Source: Parachitinimonas caeni (lineage in GTDB: Bacteria > Pseudomonadota > Gammaproteobacteria > Burkholderiales > Chitinimonadaceae). Taken from it: a DNA stretch of 64,000 nucleotides. Below, piece by piece: positions 38,255 to 46,644 of this stretch (its first letter is position 1; the number at the start of each line of letters is the position of its first letter). A program made the position numbers and the translations under genes. The notes under the pieces are model-generated. The model saw only the letters and a list, made by a program, of their open reading frames with translations. It was not told where the DNA came from and did no database searches. The DNA lies in the NCBI RefSeq assembly GCF_030129945.1, contig NZ_JARRAF010000004.1, positions 186,001-250,000 of the forward strand. Reading direction: 5' to 3'.

Positions 38255-38563
38255 TCATTGCCGGATGGAGAGGATTTCCAGACCGATTTCATAGAGTCGG
38301 CCACGCTCGATTTCGTGGCAGCGACGTACCCGGACCAACGCTGCCAGCGGCTTTTGCGTGCCACCATTCAGCCCTTGCGGTGGAATCACCATGACTTCCA
38401 GTTCCTCATCCTCGCGCGGGACAAAGCTGGTCTGAATGGACATGCCGCTGACGCTCAGATCGGTGCAGACGCCATACCACGGGTCTCCTAGATCTTTGGT
38501 ACGGATTTTGACCGGGCAATTGATGGGGATCCGCCGGTCAATGCGTTGCTCGACGGGGCTCAT
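38255..38563 (-). CDS. PilZ-domain c-di-GMP receptor
   Basis: 102 aa, one PilZ domain with both c-di-GMP-binding motifs: RxxxR as RIDRR (7-11) and DxSxxG as DLSVSGM (34-40). The start overlaps the upstream nudix stop by 4 nt, so the two are co-translated. It should act by binding a partner upon c-di-GMP loading. It is distinct from the PilZ gene at 51529, which lacks these motifs. Confidence 0.88.
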   Translation of the reverse strand: MSPVEQRIDRRIPINCPVKIRTKDLGDPWYGVCTDLSVSGMSIQTSFVPREDEELEVMVIPPQGLNGGTQKPLAALVRVRRCHEIERGRLYEIGLEILSIRQ

Positions 38564-39126
38564 TTTGCAAGCCGGGCCAGATAGGCGTTAAGCCAGAACA
38601 ACCCGACGATTGTCTTGCTGTCGCTAATGTCGCCGTTCTGTGCCAGGGCCATGACTGTTGGCAACGGCAGAGAGAAAACCTCCAGTAGTTCTCCTTCATC
38701 AAGCTGGCGCTCGCCTTCGGTCAGACCGTCGGCAAAGTAATAGACAATGCGCTCGTCCGAATAACCGATGCAGGCATCTGCCGCACCGAGCCGCACCCAC
38801 TTTCTGGCCTGATAGCCGGTTTCCTCCTGTAGCTCACGGCGAGCACAATCCAGCTCGGCTTCGCCGGGGTCGATCTTGCCGGCGGGAATCTCGATAAAGC
38901 TGCGTCGCAACGCAGAGCGGAACTGCTTCTCCAATAGCAGTTCACCATTGGGCAGCCTGGCCAGCACGGCAACGGCACCCGGATGTCGCACATACTCACG
39001 AACACCGGAACTTCCATCTGGCAGGGTGATATGGTCCTGCTGGACCTTGAGCCAATGGCCCTGATAAACCTGCTCGCTGCTAACAATGATTTCTGCTGCT
39101 GGGTCGGCGGGGATTCGCTCGGTCAT
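38560..39126 (-). CDS. nudF: ADP-ribose pyrophosphatase (Nudix)
   Basis: 188 aa with a perfect Nudix box, GX5EX7REUXEEXGU, at residues 83-105 (catalytic REL.EE at 97-102). The ELLLEKQFRSALRRSFIEIPAG segment before the box is typical of ADP-sugar pyrophosphatases. It hydrolyses ADP-ribose to AMP and ribose 5-phosphate. It is the first gene of a two-gene unit with the PilZ protein. Confidence 0.88.
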   Translation of the reverse strand: MTERIPADPAAEIIVSSEQVYQGHWLKVQQDHITLPDGSSGVREYVRHPGAVAVLARLPNGELLLEKQFRSALRRSFIEIPAGKIDPGEAELDCARRELQEETGYQARKWVRLGAADACIGYSDERIVYYFADGLTEGERQLDEGELLEVFSLPLPTVMALAQNGDISDSKTIVGLFWLNAYLARLAK

Positions 39127-39353
39127 ATTTCAGATCTCCTGGCTGCCGTCTGGCAGGATGATTGGCAAGTACATCAGAAAATGCTTATTTTCAATATAGT
39201 GCTATGGGCAGGCGGTGCTCGATAAACGGATGTCGATCAGGGTCTGTATTGTCGGGCAAGTTTGCCTATAGTTATATCAAGGACTTAGAGGCATATCGCT
39301 ATCGGGCCGTGGTAGCATGAACGGGTTCTCACAAGACTATTCTGGGGCGCAAC

Positions 39354-39572
39354 ATGACCAACCTGGTTTCCATGAAAAACTTCAGCGCTAATATGTCGCT
39401 GACTCTGCAAGAGCAGAACCGGCTACTCATGAATGATGTTCAGAAAACGGTAGACAGGCTGGACCGCAAGCGTGAGGCGATTTCTCAAGCGGGCCTGCAG
39501 CGATTGCAGGATAGCAACGCGACAGCGGCCAAACTGTCCGAGCAGCGTACCAAGATCGACGTCTACGTCTGA
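39354..39572 (+). CDS. Small helical hypothetical protein
   Basis: 72 aa, rich in Gln, Leu and Lys with heptad-like spacing (LTLQEQNRLLMNDVQKTVDRLDRKREAIS), so a short coiled coil is likely. A GGGGCG site precedes the ATG and a shared terminator follows the stop, both supporting a real gene. No family recognised. Confidence 0.65.
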   Translation: MTNLVSMKNFSANMSLTLQEQNRLLMNDVQKTVDRLDRKREAISQAGLQRLQDSNATAAKLSEQRTKIDVYV

Positions 39573-39604
39573 CACCGTTTCGTTCCTGCATTGCTGTGTC
39601 CATG

Positions 39605-39631
39605 CAAATAGCCACCTAGGGTGGCTATTTG
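39605..39631. terminator. Bidirectional intrinsic terminator
   Basis: An 11-bp stem (39605-39615 with 39621-39631) with a 5-nt loop, lying between the convergent small genes at 39354 and 39642. Confidence 0.85.
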
Positions 39632-39641
39632 TCTTTCTGCA

Positions 39642-39851
39642 TCAGTCGGCTTGAGTGGTTGGGTCAATAGGGGTGAAGCGTTGCACCTGCTGGCCGTTAT
39701 GTTCGATCAGTTCGAAGAAAACGCTGCTGGGTCTTGTCCAGACCGAGCCATCCGATGCCCGATAGACGATCATGGTGATGGTCGGATCGCTTTCCAGACG
39801 TGCTTCGTGCAGGAATTCGTAAATCCCGCCTTTGAAATGTCGATATTGCAT
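39642..39851 (-). CDS. DUF1653 family protein
   Basis: 69 aa. MQYRHFKGGIYEFLHEARLE and VYRASDGSVWTRPSSVFFE match the YRHxKGxxY...VYxxxxGxxWxRPxxxFxE pattern of DUF1653. Members are small stand-alone proteins of unknown function with a compact beta fold. It converges on the terminator at 39605. Confidence 0.85.
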   Translation of the reverse strand: MQYRHFKGGIYEFLHEARLESDPTITMIVYRASDGSVWTRPSSVFFELIEHNGQQVQRFTPIDPTTQAD

Positions 39852-40124
39852 GGGAGTCTCTTGCGGTTGTAGCTGAAGATAAACCCCAGCATCTTACCTT
39901 TCATGGCCTGAAATCTGTACACGGCACGAGGGCGGGATCTGATCTTGGCACTTGCGTATGTGCCGGTTCAAGATGAAGGGGCCGGGATCTAGAGAGCTGC
40001 TGCCGCAGACGCATGGCGGGTTGCAGAGCCTGCAAACCTTGCTTTATGCCATGCAACGGGGAGGGTCAGGCAGGAGGTCGCGGTACAATAGCAAGCTTCG
40101 TTCACCCAGAAGCTAGGTTTTGTC

Positions 40125-40712
40125 ATGTCTGCACTACCACCGCCGGCCACCGCCGATTTGTCTGTCATTGAAACCGAGATGCGCCAGTGGCTGGAGCGCG
40201 CAGTAATCGGTCTTAATCTGTGCCCGTTTGCCAAGTCGGTTTATATAAAAAACCAGGTGCGTTTTGTGGTCAGCCGTGCCATCCATCTTGATGCCTTGCT
40301 TGAAGAACTGGACCGCGAACTCGACTTGCTGGCCGAGACCGACCCTGCCGATGTTGATACCACCTTGCTGATCCACCCCTGGGTATTTCAGGACTTCATG
40401 GATTTCAATGATTTGCTTGAAATCACCGATCAGGTATTGCTGGAGCATCAATTGGAAGGGGAGTTGCAAATCGCCGCCTTTCACCCCGAATTCCAGTTTG
40501 CCGACACCGAGCCAGACGATGTTGGCAACTACAGCAATCGCGCACCTTACCCTACGCTGCATTTGCTGCGTGAAGCTAGTATTGATCGTGCGGTAGCGGC
40601 CTTCCCCGAAGCGGAGGCGATTTACCTGCGCAATATTGAAACCCTGCAAAAGCTTGGTCACGAAGGCTTTGCAAAGGTATTGCGTGGTGACGGCACCGCT
40701 GAGGATGAATAG
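40125..40712 (+). CDS. DUF1415 family protein
   Basis: 195 aa. The family blocks are present: WLERAVIGLNLCPFAKSVY, a DxxLLIHPWVFQDFMDFNDLL centre, QIAAFHPEFQFADTEPDDVGNYSNRAPYPTLHLLREASIDRA at the C-terminal side. DUF1415 proteins are conserved in beta- and gammaproteobacteria and their role is unknown; the conserved Cys in NLCPFAK and the paired His residues hint at metal or redox chemistry (inference). Confidence 0.88.
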   Translation: MSALPPPATADLSVIETEMRQWLERAVIGLNLCPFAKSVYIKNQVRFVVSRAIHLDALLEELDRELDLLAETDPADVDTTLLIHPWVFQDFMDFNDLLEITDQVLLEHQLEGELQIAAFHPEFQFADTEPDDVGNYSNRAPYPTLHLLREASIDRAVAAFPEAEAIYLRNIETLQKLGHEGFAKVLRGDGTAEDE

Positions 40713-40804
40713 AAACGGAGGCAGGTTCGGGCTTCGCAATGTGCCATTTGCAAAGTGCGCCCTGGCAATCGGAGCCTGGCAGCTGATCCAGCAGCGCGTC
40801 AAAA

Positions 40805-40844
40805 CCCGGACCGGCGCAACCGGAAACAAAACATCAACAGAGCC
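40805..40844. repeat. Remnant right end of the dispersed MITE
   Basis: Reads ...ggaccggcgcaaccggaaac, then aaaacatcaacagagcc, matching the right ends of the copies at 19.4 and 35.5 kb. No left end could be placed between it and the DUF1415 stop. Confidence 0.6.
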
Positions 40845-40972
40845 GGGGGTTGGGTAGATACTTTGCAATACTCAATAACCGGCGAACGCTGCTTTTAAAT
40901 TTGGCTTAAATGGATGGCTGAGGTTGAAAATGGTTTTTGACTCAGACTTTAAATGAATTTTCTGGCTGGGTA

Positions 40973-41001
40973 TTGTCAAAGCCATTTTTGTGCGTTAAAT
41001 T
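40973..41001 (+). promoter_or_regulatory. Sigma-70-type promoter of the fusA2 leader
   Basis: TTGTCA at 40973-40978 (5 of 6) and TAAATT at 40996-41001 (4 of 6) with an exact 17-nt spacer. Transcription would start near 41008, giving a leader of about 585 nt before the EF-G gene. Confidence 0.5.
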
Positions 41002-41029
41002 GACGGCCATTCTCAGGACGATTCCAATT

Positions 41030-41143
41030 ATGAACCAGCCAGTATTTCACCACCAAGACCTCGCCGCTGCCATTTGTGCAGAGGGCAAAACACGCCAGTT
41101 TGGGCGTGTGGCTGGTCGCGTGGCGCTGGCTATTTTGGAATAG
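41030..41143 (+). CDS. Candidate leader peptide 1 of the fusA2 transcript
   Basis: 37 aa (MNQPVFHHQDLAAAICAEGK onward), ATG with AGGA 11 nt upstream. It ends at TAG 41141-41143 directly against the first hairpin of the attenuator, the usual layout of a leader peptide. The core LAAAIC resembles LIATIC in the next small frame. Not a known protein. Confidence 0.45.
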   Translation: MNQPVFHHQDLAAAICAEGKTRQFGRVAGRVALAILE

Positions 41144-41223
41144 ACCCCCAGCATTTTGGCTCGGGGGTGAATACCTTCCGGGCATCTGAAACCCCCGGAA
41201 GGCTTGCCCTTTCGGGGGTTTTT
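41144..41223 (+). promoter_or_regulatory. Attenuator 1: competing hairpins and intrinsic terminator
   Basis: Three C/G tracts compete. Hairpin a: 41144-41149 with 41163-41168. Antiterminator: ccttccggg 41174-41182 with cccggaagg 41194-41202, 9 bp perfect. Terminator: aaacccccg 41189-41197 with cgggggttt 41213-41221, followed by T-rich sequence. Antiterminator and terminator share 41194-41197 and exclude each other. Confidence 0.65.
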
Positions 41224-41240
41224 GCTTTGAAGGATTCATC

Positions 41241-41480
41241 ATGCGTACCTACGACAAACTGATTGCCACAATTTGTTCCAGCCAGGGGCCAGGGAGCTTG
41301 CGCCCTGCCTTTGGCTCGATGCAGGTGGGGTTGGCGAGTCGTCGTGGTACGGCAGGCCGGCACCTTGGCCGATTGCAGAGAGATTGGGTCTGCAATTTGC
41401 CAAGCGGGGCGTGGATGAATCTGTCAAAAATGCCATTTAAAAAGACTTTACTCCTCACTCGTGCGCAGGCAATGGCGTAG
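41241..41480 (+). CDS. Candidate leader ORF 2 of the fusA2 transcript
   Basis: 79 aa, ATG with GAAGGA about 8 nt upstream. Basic and without family similarity I recognise. It follows the first terminator and its TAG stop abuts the second set of hairpins, so it repeats the layout of leader 1. Whether the protein itself matters or only its translation does cannot be told. Confidence 0.4.
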   Translation: MRTYDKLIATICSSQGPGSLRPAFGSMQVGLASRRGTAGRHLGRLQRDWVCNLPSGAWMNLSKMPFKKTLLLTRAQAMA

Positions 41481-41577
41481 CCTTTTCATGTTTATTTTGA
41501 AAAGGCATTAAATGAAACATGCCTTTTCGGGATATTAAATTTAAACCCCGGCAGGCAGGCCCCTGTTCGGGGTTTTT
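41480..41577 (+). promoter_or_regulatory. Attenuator 2: competing hairpins and terminator 13 nt before fusA2
   Basis: Segment B (41498-41508) can pair with A (41480-41488, 9 bp) or with C (41519-41528, 10 bp), but not both. Downstream, aaaccccg 41543-41550 pairs with cggggttt 41568-41575 and is followed by TTTTTATT, an intrinsic terminator that ends about 13 nt before the EF-G start codon. Confidence 0.65.
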
Positions 41578-41592
41578 ATTTGGGTGATTATC

Positions 41593-43614
41593 ATGGAGAA
41601 AAGAAAACTACGAAATATCGGCATTATTGCGCACGTTGATGCGGGTAAAACCACGACCACAGAACGCATTCTGTTTTACACCGGCAAGACTCATCGGATT
41701 GGTGAAGTACATGAGGCCAACACCGTTATGGATTCGGATCAGCAGGAAAAAGCACGAGGCATCACTATCAATAGTGCGGCAACCACTGTGCTGTGGCGAG
41801 ATTGCCAGTTCAATCTGATCGATACGCCAGGCCACATCGACTTCAACATCGAGGTCAACCGCTCTTTGCGTGTACTGGATGGTGCGGTGGTGGTGTTTGA
41901 TGGGGTGGCGGGAGTTGAGCCGCAAACCGAGACGAATTGGCGGCTGGCCGACCAGTATGGTGTGCCGCGCATCGCGTTCATCAACAAGCTGGACCGTGTA
42001 GGTGCTGACTTTGATCGTGTTGCGGCCATGATTGCCGAGCGACTTGGTGTGCGGGTGCTGGCTTTGCATCTGCCATTGGGCCGCGAAGCGGAATTTACTG
42101 GTGTGATCGACTTGCTGACGCAACGCGCGCTCTATTGGCCTCATGGCGACAAGGCCCAGCCAATGCAGAGTCTGGCGATTCCTGCTGAACTCGCGGAAGA
42201 GGCGGGGCGACGCCGGCGGCAGTTGATTGAGCAGATCGTCGAGCGTGATGAGGCCATGCTCGCCGCGTATCTGGAAGGTCGTGAACCAGAACTTGAGGAT
42301 CTGCAGCGAGTCATCCGTCAGGGAGTACTGGCTGGCTGGTGGGTGCCGGCACTGGCCGGATCGGCATTCCGTAACCGGGGGGTCGAGCCGTTGCTGGATG
42401 CGGTAGCCCTGTATCTGCCCGCACCGGGCGAGGTCGCCATGCCGGCTGAGACTACGGTCGAGGCCGATCTGGAAGGCCCTTTGGTTGCCTTGGCGTTCAA
42501 AGTGGTGAATGACCAGCACGGCGCGCTGACTTATGTGCGGATTTACCGTGGCCGACTGGCTGTTGGGGATAGCCTGCTCAATGCCAGTACGGGTAAGCAG
42601 GAAAGGGTATCGCGCATTTATGAAATGCATGCAGCCCATAAGTTGGAGCGGCAGCAGGCGCAGATGGGAGACATCGTGGCATTGGTCGGCCTGAAGGCAA
42701 CGACCACGGGTGATACCCTTACCGCGTTGGGTCATCCGGTGGTGTTGGAGCGGATCGAAGCGCCAGAGCCGGTGATTGATGTGGCGGTGGAGGCGCGTAC
42801 GCAGGTGGATCAGCAGAATCTGCTGCGTGGCTTGCGTACCTTGGTACAGGAAGATCCAAGCCTGCATCTGCGGCACGATGCCGAGTCGGGTCAGACGCTG
42901 TTATCCGGCATGGGGGAGTTGCAGATCGAAGTTGCGCTGGAAAACCTGCGCAAACGCTTTGCGGTGGAGGTGTTGGTTGGGCGTCCACAAGTCGCGTATC
43001 GGGAAACGATTTCGCGTCTGGCCAAGGCCCGGCATGTCCATAAAAAGCAGAGCGGAGGCCCTGGCCAGTTTGCTGAAGTCGTGTTGTCGGTCGAGCCTCT
43101 CGATCGTGGCTCGGGCGTGGTCTTCGTCAATCAGATCACGGGAGGTGCCATTCCTGCCGAGTTTATCGGCAGCGTGGAATCGGGCGTGCGCAAAGCGGCG
43201 CAGACCGGTGTGGTCGCGGGTTTTCCTTGTGTGGATTTCCAGATCACCTTGGTGGATGGCAGCTACCACGACCGGGACTCATCAACGCTGGCGTTTGAGC
43301 TGGCTGGGGCTGCGGCTTTGCGTCTGGCGCTGGCGCAGGCAGGTGCGGTGCTGCTGGAGCCGCAAATGGCAGTAGAACTGGTCACGCCGCTTGAGTATGT
43401 GGGCGCCTGCATCGGCGATGTCAATCGCCGGCGGGGTTTGGTGCGCGATCAGGCGATGCGTGGCAATGCCGTGGTGATTGCAGCCTGGGTGCCATTGGCC
43501 GAGATGTTTGGCTACATCGGCCAGCTGCGGGCGCTGACGTCTGGCCGTGCCAGCTTCAGCATGCAATTCGACCACTATGCGGTTGCCCCGCACCGCGCAG
43601 TGCAGGCGGCCTGA
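41593..43614 (+). CDS. fusA2: Elongation factor G paralog (EF-G2)
   Basis: 673 aa, somewhat shorter than the roughly 700 of the main EF-G. GTPase motifs AHVDAGKTTT (G1), ARGITINSAATT (switch I), DTPGHIDF (G3) and NKLDRVGADF (G4) are intact, followed by domains II-V (GGPGQFAEV, GECIGD-like GACIGDVNRRRG, FGYIGQLRALTSGR). It should drive ribosomal translocation or recycling. It stands alone, without rpsL, rpsG or tuf, and behind attenuator-like leaders, which points to a conditional role. A GTG 9 nt upstream is an alternative start. Confidence 0.88.
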   Translation: MEKRKLRNIGIIAHVDAGKTTTTERILFYTGKTHRIGEVHEANTVMDSDQQEKARGITINSAATTVLWRDCQFNLIDTPGHIDFNIEVNRSLRVLDGAVVVFDGVAGVEPQTETNWRLADQYGVPRIAFINKLDRVGADFDRVAAMIAERLGVRVLALHLPLGREAEFTGVIDLLTQRALYWPHGDKAQPMQSLAIPAELAEEAGRRRRQLIEQIVERDEAMLAAYLEGREPELEDLQRVIRQGVLAGWWVPALAGSAFRNRGVEPLLDAVALYLPAPGEVAMPAETTVEADLEGPLVALAFKVVNDQHGALTYVRIYRGRLAVGDSLLNASTGKQERVSRIYEMHAAHKLERQQAQMGDIVALVGLKATTTGDTLTALGHPVVLERIEAPEPVIDVAVEARTQVDQQNLLRGLRTLVQEDPSLHLRHDAESGQTLLSGMGELQIEVALENLRKRFAVEVLVGRPQVAYRETISRLAKARHVHKKQSGGPGQFAEVVLSVEPLDRGSGVVFVNQITGGAIPAEFIGSVESGVRKAAQTGVVAGFPCVDFQITLVDGSYHDRDSSTLAFELAGAAALRLALAQAGAVLLEPQMAVELVTPLEYVGACIGDVNRRRGLVRDQAMRGNAVVIAAWVPLAEMFGYIGQLRALTSGRASFSMQFDHYAVAPHRAVQAA

Positions 43615-43682
43615 ACGGATCCGCCCGCAGCTGGCTAGCGGTAACTGCTACCCAGGCTTTTCTTGACGCCTGGACCCACTTC

Positions 43683-43706
43683 AGGGGCACTTCGGTGCCC
43701 CTTTTT
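43683..43706 (+). terminator. Intrinsic terminator after fusA2
   Basis: An 8-bp stem (43683-43690 with 43695-43702), TTCG tetraloop and T-run. Confidence 0.9.
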
Positions 43707-43767
43707 GTTTTCTGGCGGGGAGTGGGGATAGGTCGGCCACAGTAAGCGTGGTCGCGGGTGTCCTGCC

Positions 43768-44262
43768 TCAGAGTCGGAACGGCAGGAACTGCAGGCTGCC
43801 AAGAATCACCCCAATGGCAAAACCGGCTGCCAGCAGATCGTCCAGCATGACCCCGAAACCGCCTTTGACATGCTTGTCCAGCCAGCGAATCGGCCAGGGT
43901 TTCCAGATATCGAATAACCGGAAGGCGATAAAGGCTGCCAGTGCGCCTTGCCAGTTCTGTGGGGCGGCGGCCATGACCAGCCACATCGCCACCATTTCAT
44001 CAAACACTATGGCTCCGTGATCTGAGACACCCAGGATGCGCCCGGTGTAATCGCACACCCAGCAACCAAGCAGAAACAGGGGGATGCACAGCAGGGCGAT
44101 TTCCAGTGGCGTCAATAGCAGGCTGAGCAGGTAGTAGACCGGAATGGCGGCGAGGGAGCCGGCCGTGCCGGGGGCTTTGGGGGATAGGCCACTGCCAAAG
44201 CCTAAAGAGATGAAATGCGTGGGATGAGACAGTAAAAGTCGGATGTCTGGCTGGCGTGGCAT
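43768..44262 (-). CDS. pgpA: Phosphatidylglycerophosphatase A
   Basis: 164 aa, four hydrophobic segments. Motifs FGSGLSPKAPGTAGSLAA, DHGAIVFDEMVAMW and FRLFDIWKPWPIRWLDKHVKGGFGVMLDDLLAG are those of PgpA, which makes phosphatidylglycerol from its phosphate at the inner membrane. It belongs to the nusB-thiL-pgpA run; here a MITE has separated it from thiL. Confidence 0.92.
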   Translation of the reverse strand: MPRQPDIRLLLSHPTHFISLGFGSGLSPKAPGTAGSLAAIPVYYLLSLLLTPLEIALLCIPLFLLGCWVCDYTGRILGVSDHGAIVFDEMVAMWLVMAAAPQNWQGALAAFIAFRLFDIWKPWPIRWLDKHVKGGFGVMLDDLLAAGFAIGVILGSLQFLPFRL

Positions 44263-44406
44263 GGTGAAAGTAGGGTTCTATGGATATGAGTTTCGCAGCC
44301 ATGCCCACCTGAAATCTGCCGGGAAGGGTTTGCTGCCGCGTGAATGGTTCCTTGGGGGAGGGTGATTTGACTCAAGCATTGCACCCGGGTTCTACCAAAG
44401 AGCCTA

Positions 44407-44587
44407 GGTTCCGTTGACGAAAGGTTTACAGTCGCGCCGGGACGAGTTTTGGGGCGAGGCGAGGCAGGGTAAGCGCGGTTTAGCGAGCTAAATGAGCGAA
44501 CCCTAACGACGCCCCGCCCCAAAAATCGTCCCGGCCCGGAGGGTTTTGCCGGAAAACGCGATCTGCAAACCTTACGTCAACAGAACC
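44407..44587. repeat. 181-bp MITE with near-perfect terminal inverted repeats, at the thiL stop codon
   Basis: Ends GGTTCCGTTGACGAAAGGTTT and, inverted, GGTTCTGTTGACGTAAGGTTT, differing at only two positions. TA flanks it on both sides (44405-44406 and 44588-44589). An inner inverted repeat (ccgggacgagttttggggcg with cgccccaaaaatcgtcccgg) makes it almost one long hairpin. The thiL stop codon is TA of the flank plus the first base of the element. No coding capacity. Confidence 0.88.
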
Positions 44588-45543
44588 TAAGACTGGCCGA
44601 AATGATCGAAGCCACGCAAGGCAGGCCGGATGGCTTGTCCTGCCCTGAAAACCTGAACATCCCGACCTGGGACCATGCGGCCAATACGGCTGAGGCGTAG
44701 GCCAAGTGCCGGTGCCAAGGCCTCGATGACCGATCGTTGGGCGGGGGCAGCGGTAAAGCACAGCTCGTAGTCGTCCCCCCCAGCCAGCACTGCTTGTTCT
44801 ATGGTCGGCAGATCAAGCTCGCTGGCCGAGGCGAGAGCGTGAGGCAGGCAGTTCCAATCCAGCTCCGCACCCAGGCCGGAAGCCTTACAGATATGGCCAA
44901 GATCCGCGACCAGACCGTCAGATATATCAAGACCGCAGCGCGCAATGCCCCTGAGTGCCAAACCCAGCGCGAGGCGAGGTTCCGGCCAATCCAGCCTTTG
45001 TTCGCAACCTCGGGCAACGGAGGCGGGGAGTCGGTATTTGCCATAACGGGCGCCCACCGCCAGCGCTGCGGCACCGATTTCACCCGAGAGCCAGATGTCA
45101 TCATCCGGCCGGGCCTGATCCCGCCGCAGAGCCTGGCCAGCGGGCAAGCTGCCCATGACCTGGATGCTGATACTCAGCGGTCCACGTGTGGTATCGCCGC
45201 CAACCAGGGCAATCCGCTGTTGGTCCGCCAGCGCCAGCAGGCCTGCTGCAAAGTCCGCCAGCCAGGACTCGTTGGCTGCGGGCAAGGTCAGGCACAGAGT
45301 AAACCAGCGCGGTGTCGCGCCCATGGCAGCCAGGTCTGACAGATTGACCGCCAGGCATTTGTGGCCCAAGGCGCGAGGATCGACGTCGGCAAAGAAGTGG
45401 CGGCCCTCGACCAAGGTGTCGGCCGATACAGCCAGCGCCTCGCCTGCAGGAACCTCCAGCAGGGCACAATCGTCGCCGACACCCAGCAGGGCGCTGGTGG
45501 TGGGGCGACGGAAGTAGCGCTCGATCAGCTCAAACTCGGTCAT
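44587..45543 (-). CDS. thiL: Thiamine-monophosphate kinase
   Basis: 318 aa. GVGDDCALLEV, SADTLVEGRHFF, VNLSDLAAMGATPRW and VGGDTTRGP are the metal- and ATP-binding blocks of ThiL, and LAGGDDYELCF lies near the C-terminus. It phosphorylates thiamine monophosphate to the active diphosphate. The gene follows nusB with a 9-nt gap. Its stop codon lies at the end of a MITE, so the insertion may have replaced the last native bases without lengthening the protein. Confidence 0.93.
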   Translation of the reverse strand: MTEFELIERYFRRPTTSALLGVGDDCALLEVPAGEALAVSADTLVEGRHFFADVDPRALGHKCLAVNLSDLAAMGATPRWFTLCLTLPAANESWLADFAAGLLALADQQRIALVGGDTTRGPLSISIQVMGSLPAGQALRRDQARPDDDIWLSGEIGAAALAVGARYGKYRLPASVARGCEQRLDWPEPRLALGLALRGIARCGLDISDGLVADLGHICKASGLGAELDWNCLPHALASASELDLPTIEQAVLAGGDDYELCFTAAPAQRSVIEALAPALGLRLSRIGRMVPGRDVQVFRAGQAIRPALRGFDHFGQS

Positions 45544-45552
45544 GGGCTTTAC

Positions 45553-46053
45553 TTAGCCGCGGCGTTTGGCGCGAGCGGCTTCCACCTCGTCCTGCCGTAC
45601 TCGCAAGGCCAGCTTGTCGAGCACGCCGTTCACGAATTTGTGGCCATCGGTACCGCCGAAGGTTTTGGCGATCTCGATGCACTCGTTGATGATGACGGCG
45701 TAGGGGGTTTCCGGTTTGTGCAGCAATTCGAAAGTACCCATCAGCAATACGGCTTTCTCGACGGGAGAAATCTCTTCGATTGAACGGTCCAGACAAGGGG
45801 TGAAGCCGATCTGCAACTCATCGGCCTGTTTAACGGCACCGTAGAACACTTCACGGAACAGTTTTTCGTCTGCCTTGTGAAAGTAGGGGCTGCTTTCGCG
45901 CAGGAAGGTTTCGATGCGGGTAACCGTGTCACCCGACAGCTGCCACTGATAAATGCCTTGTACGGCAAACTCGCGGGCGCGGCGGCGAGCCGACTTGTGC
46001 GGAGCCTTGGCCTGGGAGTCGGTGGCGTCGGACGGTTGAGCAGCGGTGTTCAT
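45553..46053 (-). CDS. nusB: Transcription antitermination factor NusB
   Basis: 166 aa, all-helical. [19 protein letters not shown], a central [22 protein letters not shown] and [33 protein letters not shown] are diagnostic. It binds boxA RNA with NusE in rRNA antitermination. The N-terminal 20 residues (Ala/Pro/Lys-rich) are an extension. The start overlaps the ribH stop by 4 nt. Confidence 0.94.
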   Translation of the reverse strand: MNTAAQPSDATDSQAKAPHKSARRRAREFAVQGIYQWQLSGDTVTRIETFLRESSPYFHKADEKLFREVFYGAVKQADELQIGFTPCLDRSIEEISPVEKAVLLMGTFELLHKPETPYAVIINECIEIAKTFGGTDGHKFVNGVLDKLALRVRQDEVEAARAKRRG

Positions 46054-46532
46054 TCAGTGATTCCTTTCAGGGCAGCTTGCAGATTGACCATCTCTACCGC
46101 GACCCGGGCGGCATCGGTGCCCTTTTCGCTCATGCGCACCAGTGCCTGGTCGTCGGTGTCAGTAGTCAGAATGGCGTTGGCGACCGGAATGCCAAAGTCC
46201 AGGCCAACCCGGGTAACGCCGGCGCCTGATTCATTGGAAACCAGTTCGAAATGGTAGGTTTCGCCACGGATCACGGCACCCAATGCTATCAAGGCATGAA
46301 AGCGGCCAGACTCGGCCATGGCCTGCAGGGCCAGGGGGACTTCAAGTGCGCCAGGAACGGTAGCGATGTGCATATCAGCATCTGCTACGCCCAGGCGGCG
46401 TAGTTCTGCGACGGCCGCATCCAGCAAGCCTTCGCAGACGTCAGTATTGAAGCGACTCATGATAAGGCCGATGCGCAAACCCTGGCCTGCCAGTCTGGGT
46501 TCAGTTTCCGGGATCGTGTCGAAGTGGGGCAT
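46050..46532 (-). CDS. ribH: 6,7-dimethyl-8-ribityllumazine synthase
   Basis: 160 aa, last-but-one step of riboflavin synthesis. [11 protein letters not shown], the substrate loop [38 protein letters not shown] with its catalytic His, and [21 protein letters not shown] are typical. It overlaps nusB by 4 nt, a common order. The usual ribBA upstream neighbour is absent; a toxin-antitoxin pair is there instead. Confidence 0.94.
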   Translation of the reverse strand: MPHFDTIPETEPRLAGQGLRIGLIMSRFNTDVCEGLLDAAVAELRRLGVADADMHIATVPGALEVPLALQAMAESGRFHALIALGAVIRGETYHFELVSNESGAGVTRVGLDFGIPVANAILTTDTDDQALVRMSEKGTDAARVAVEMVNLQAALKGITE

Positions 46533-46644
46533 TGAGTTTCCTTCCGCTTGAGCGAGCCGTCAGCAATGTGACGGACGGTCGTGAAAAGCTGTTTGGCAAA
46601 AGCATTGCAGAAACGGCGATTGCCGGCCTGCCGTGCCGGGATTG

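Noticed and set aside
41608-42876. A 422-codon open frame antisense to fusA2
   Set aside because: It mirrors the EF-G gene, has no ribosome binding site and its product has no domain motifs; typical shadow of a GC-rich gene.
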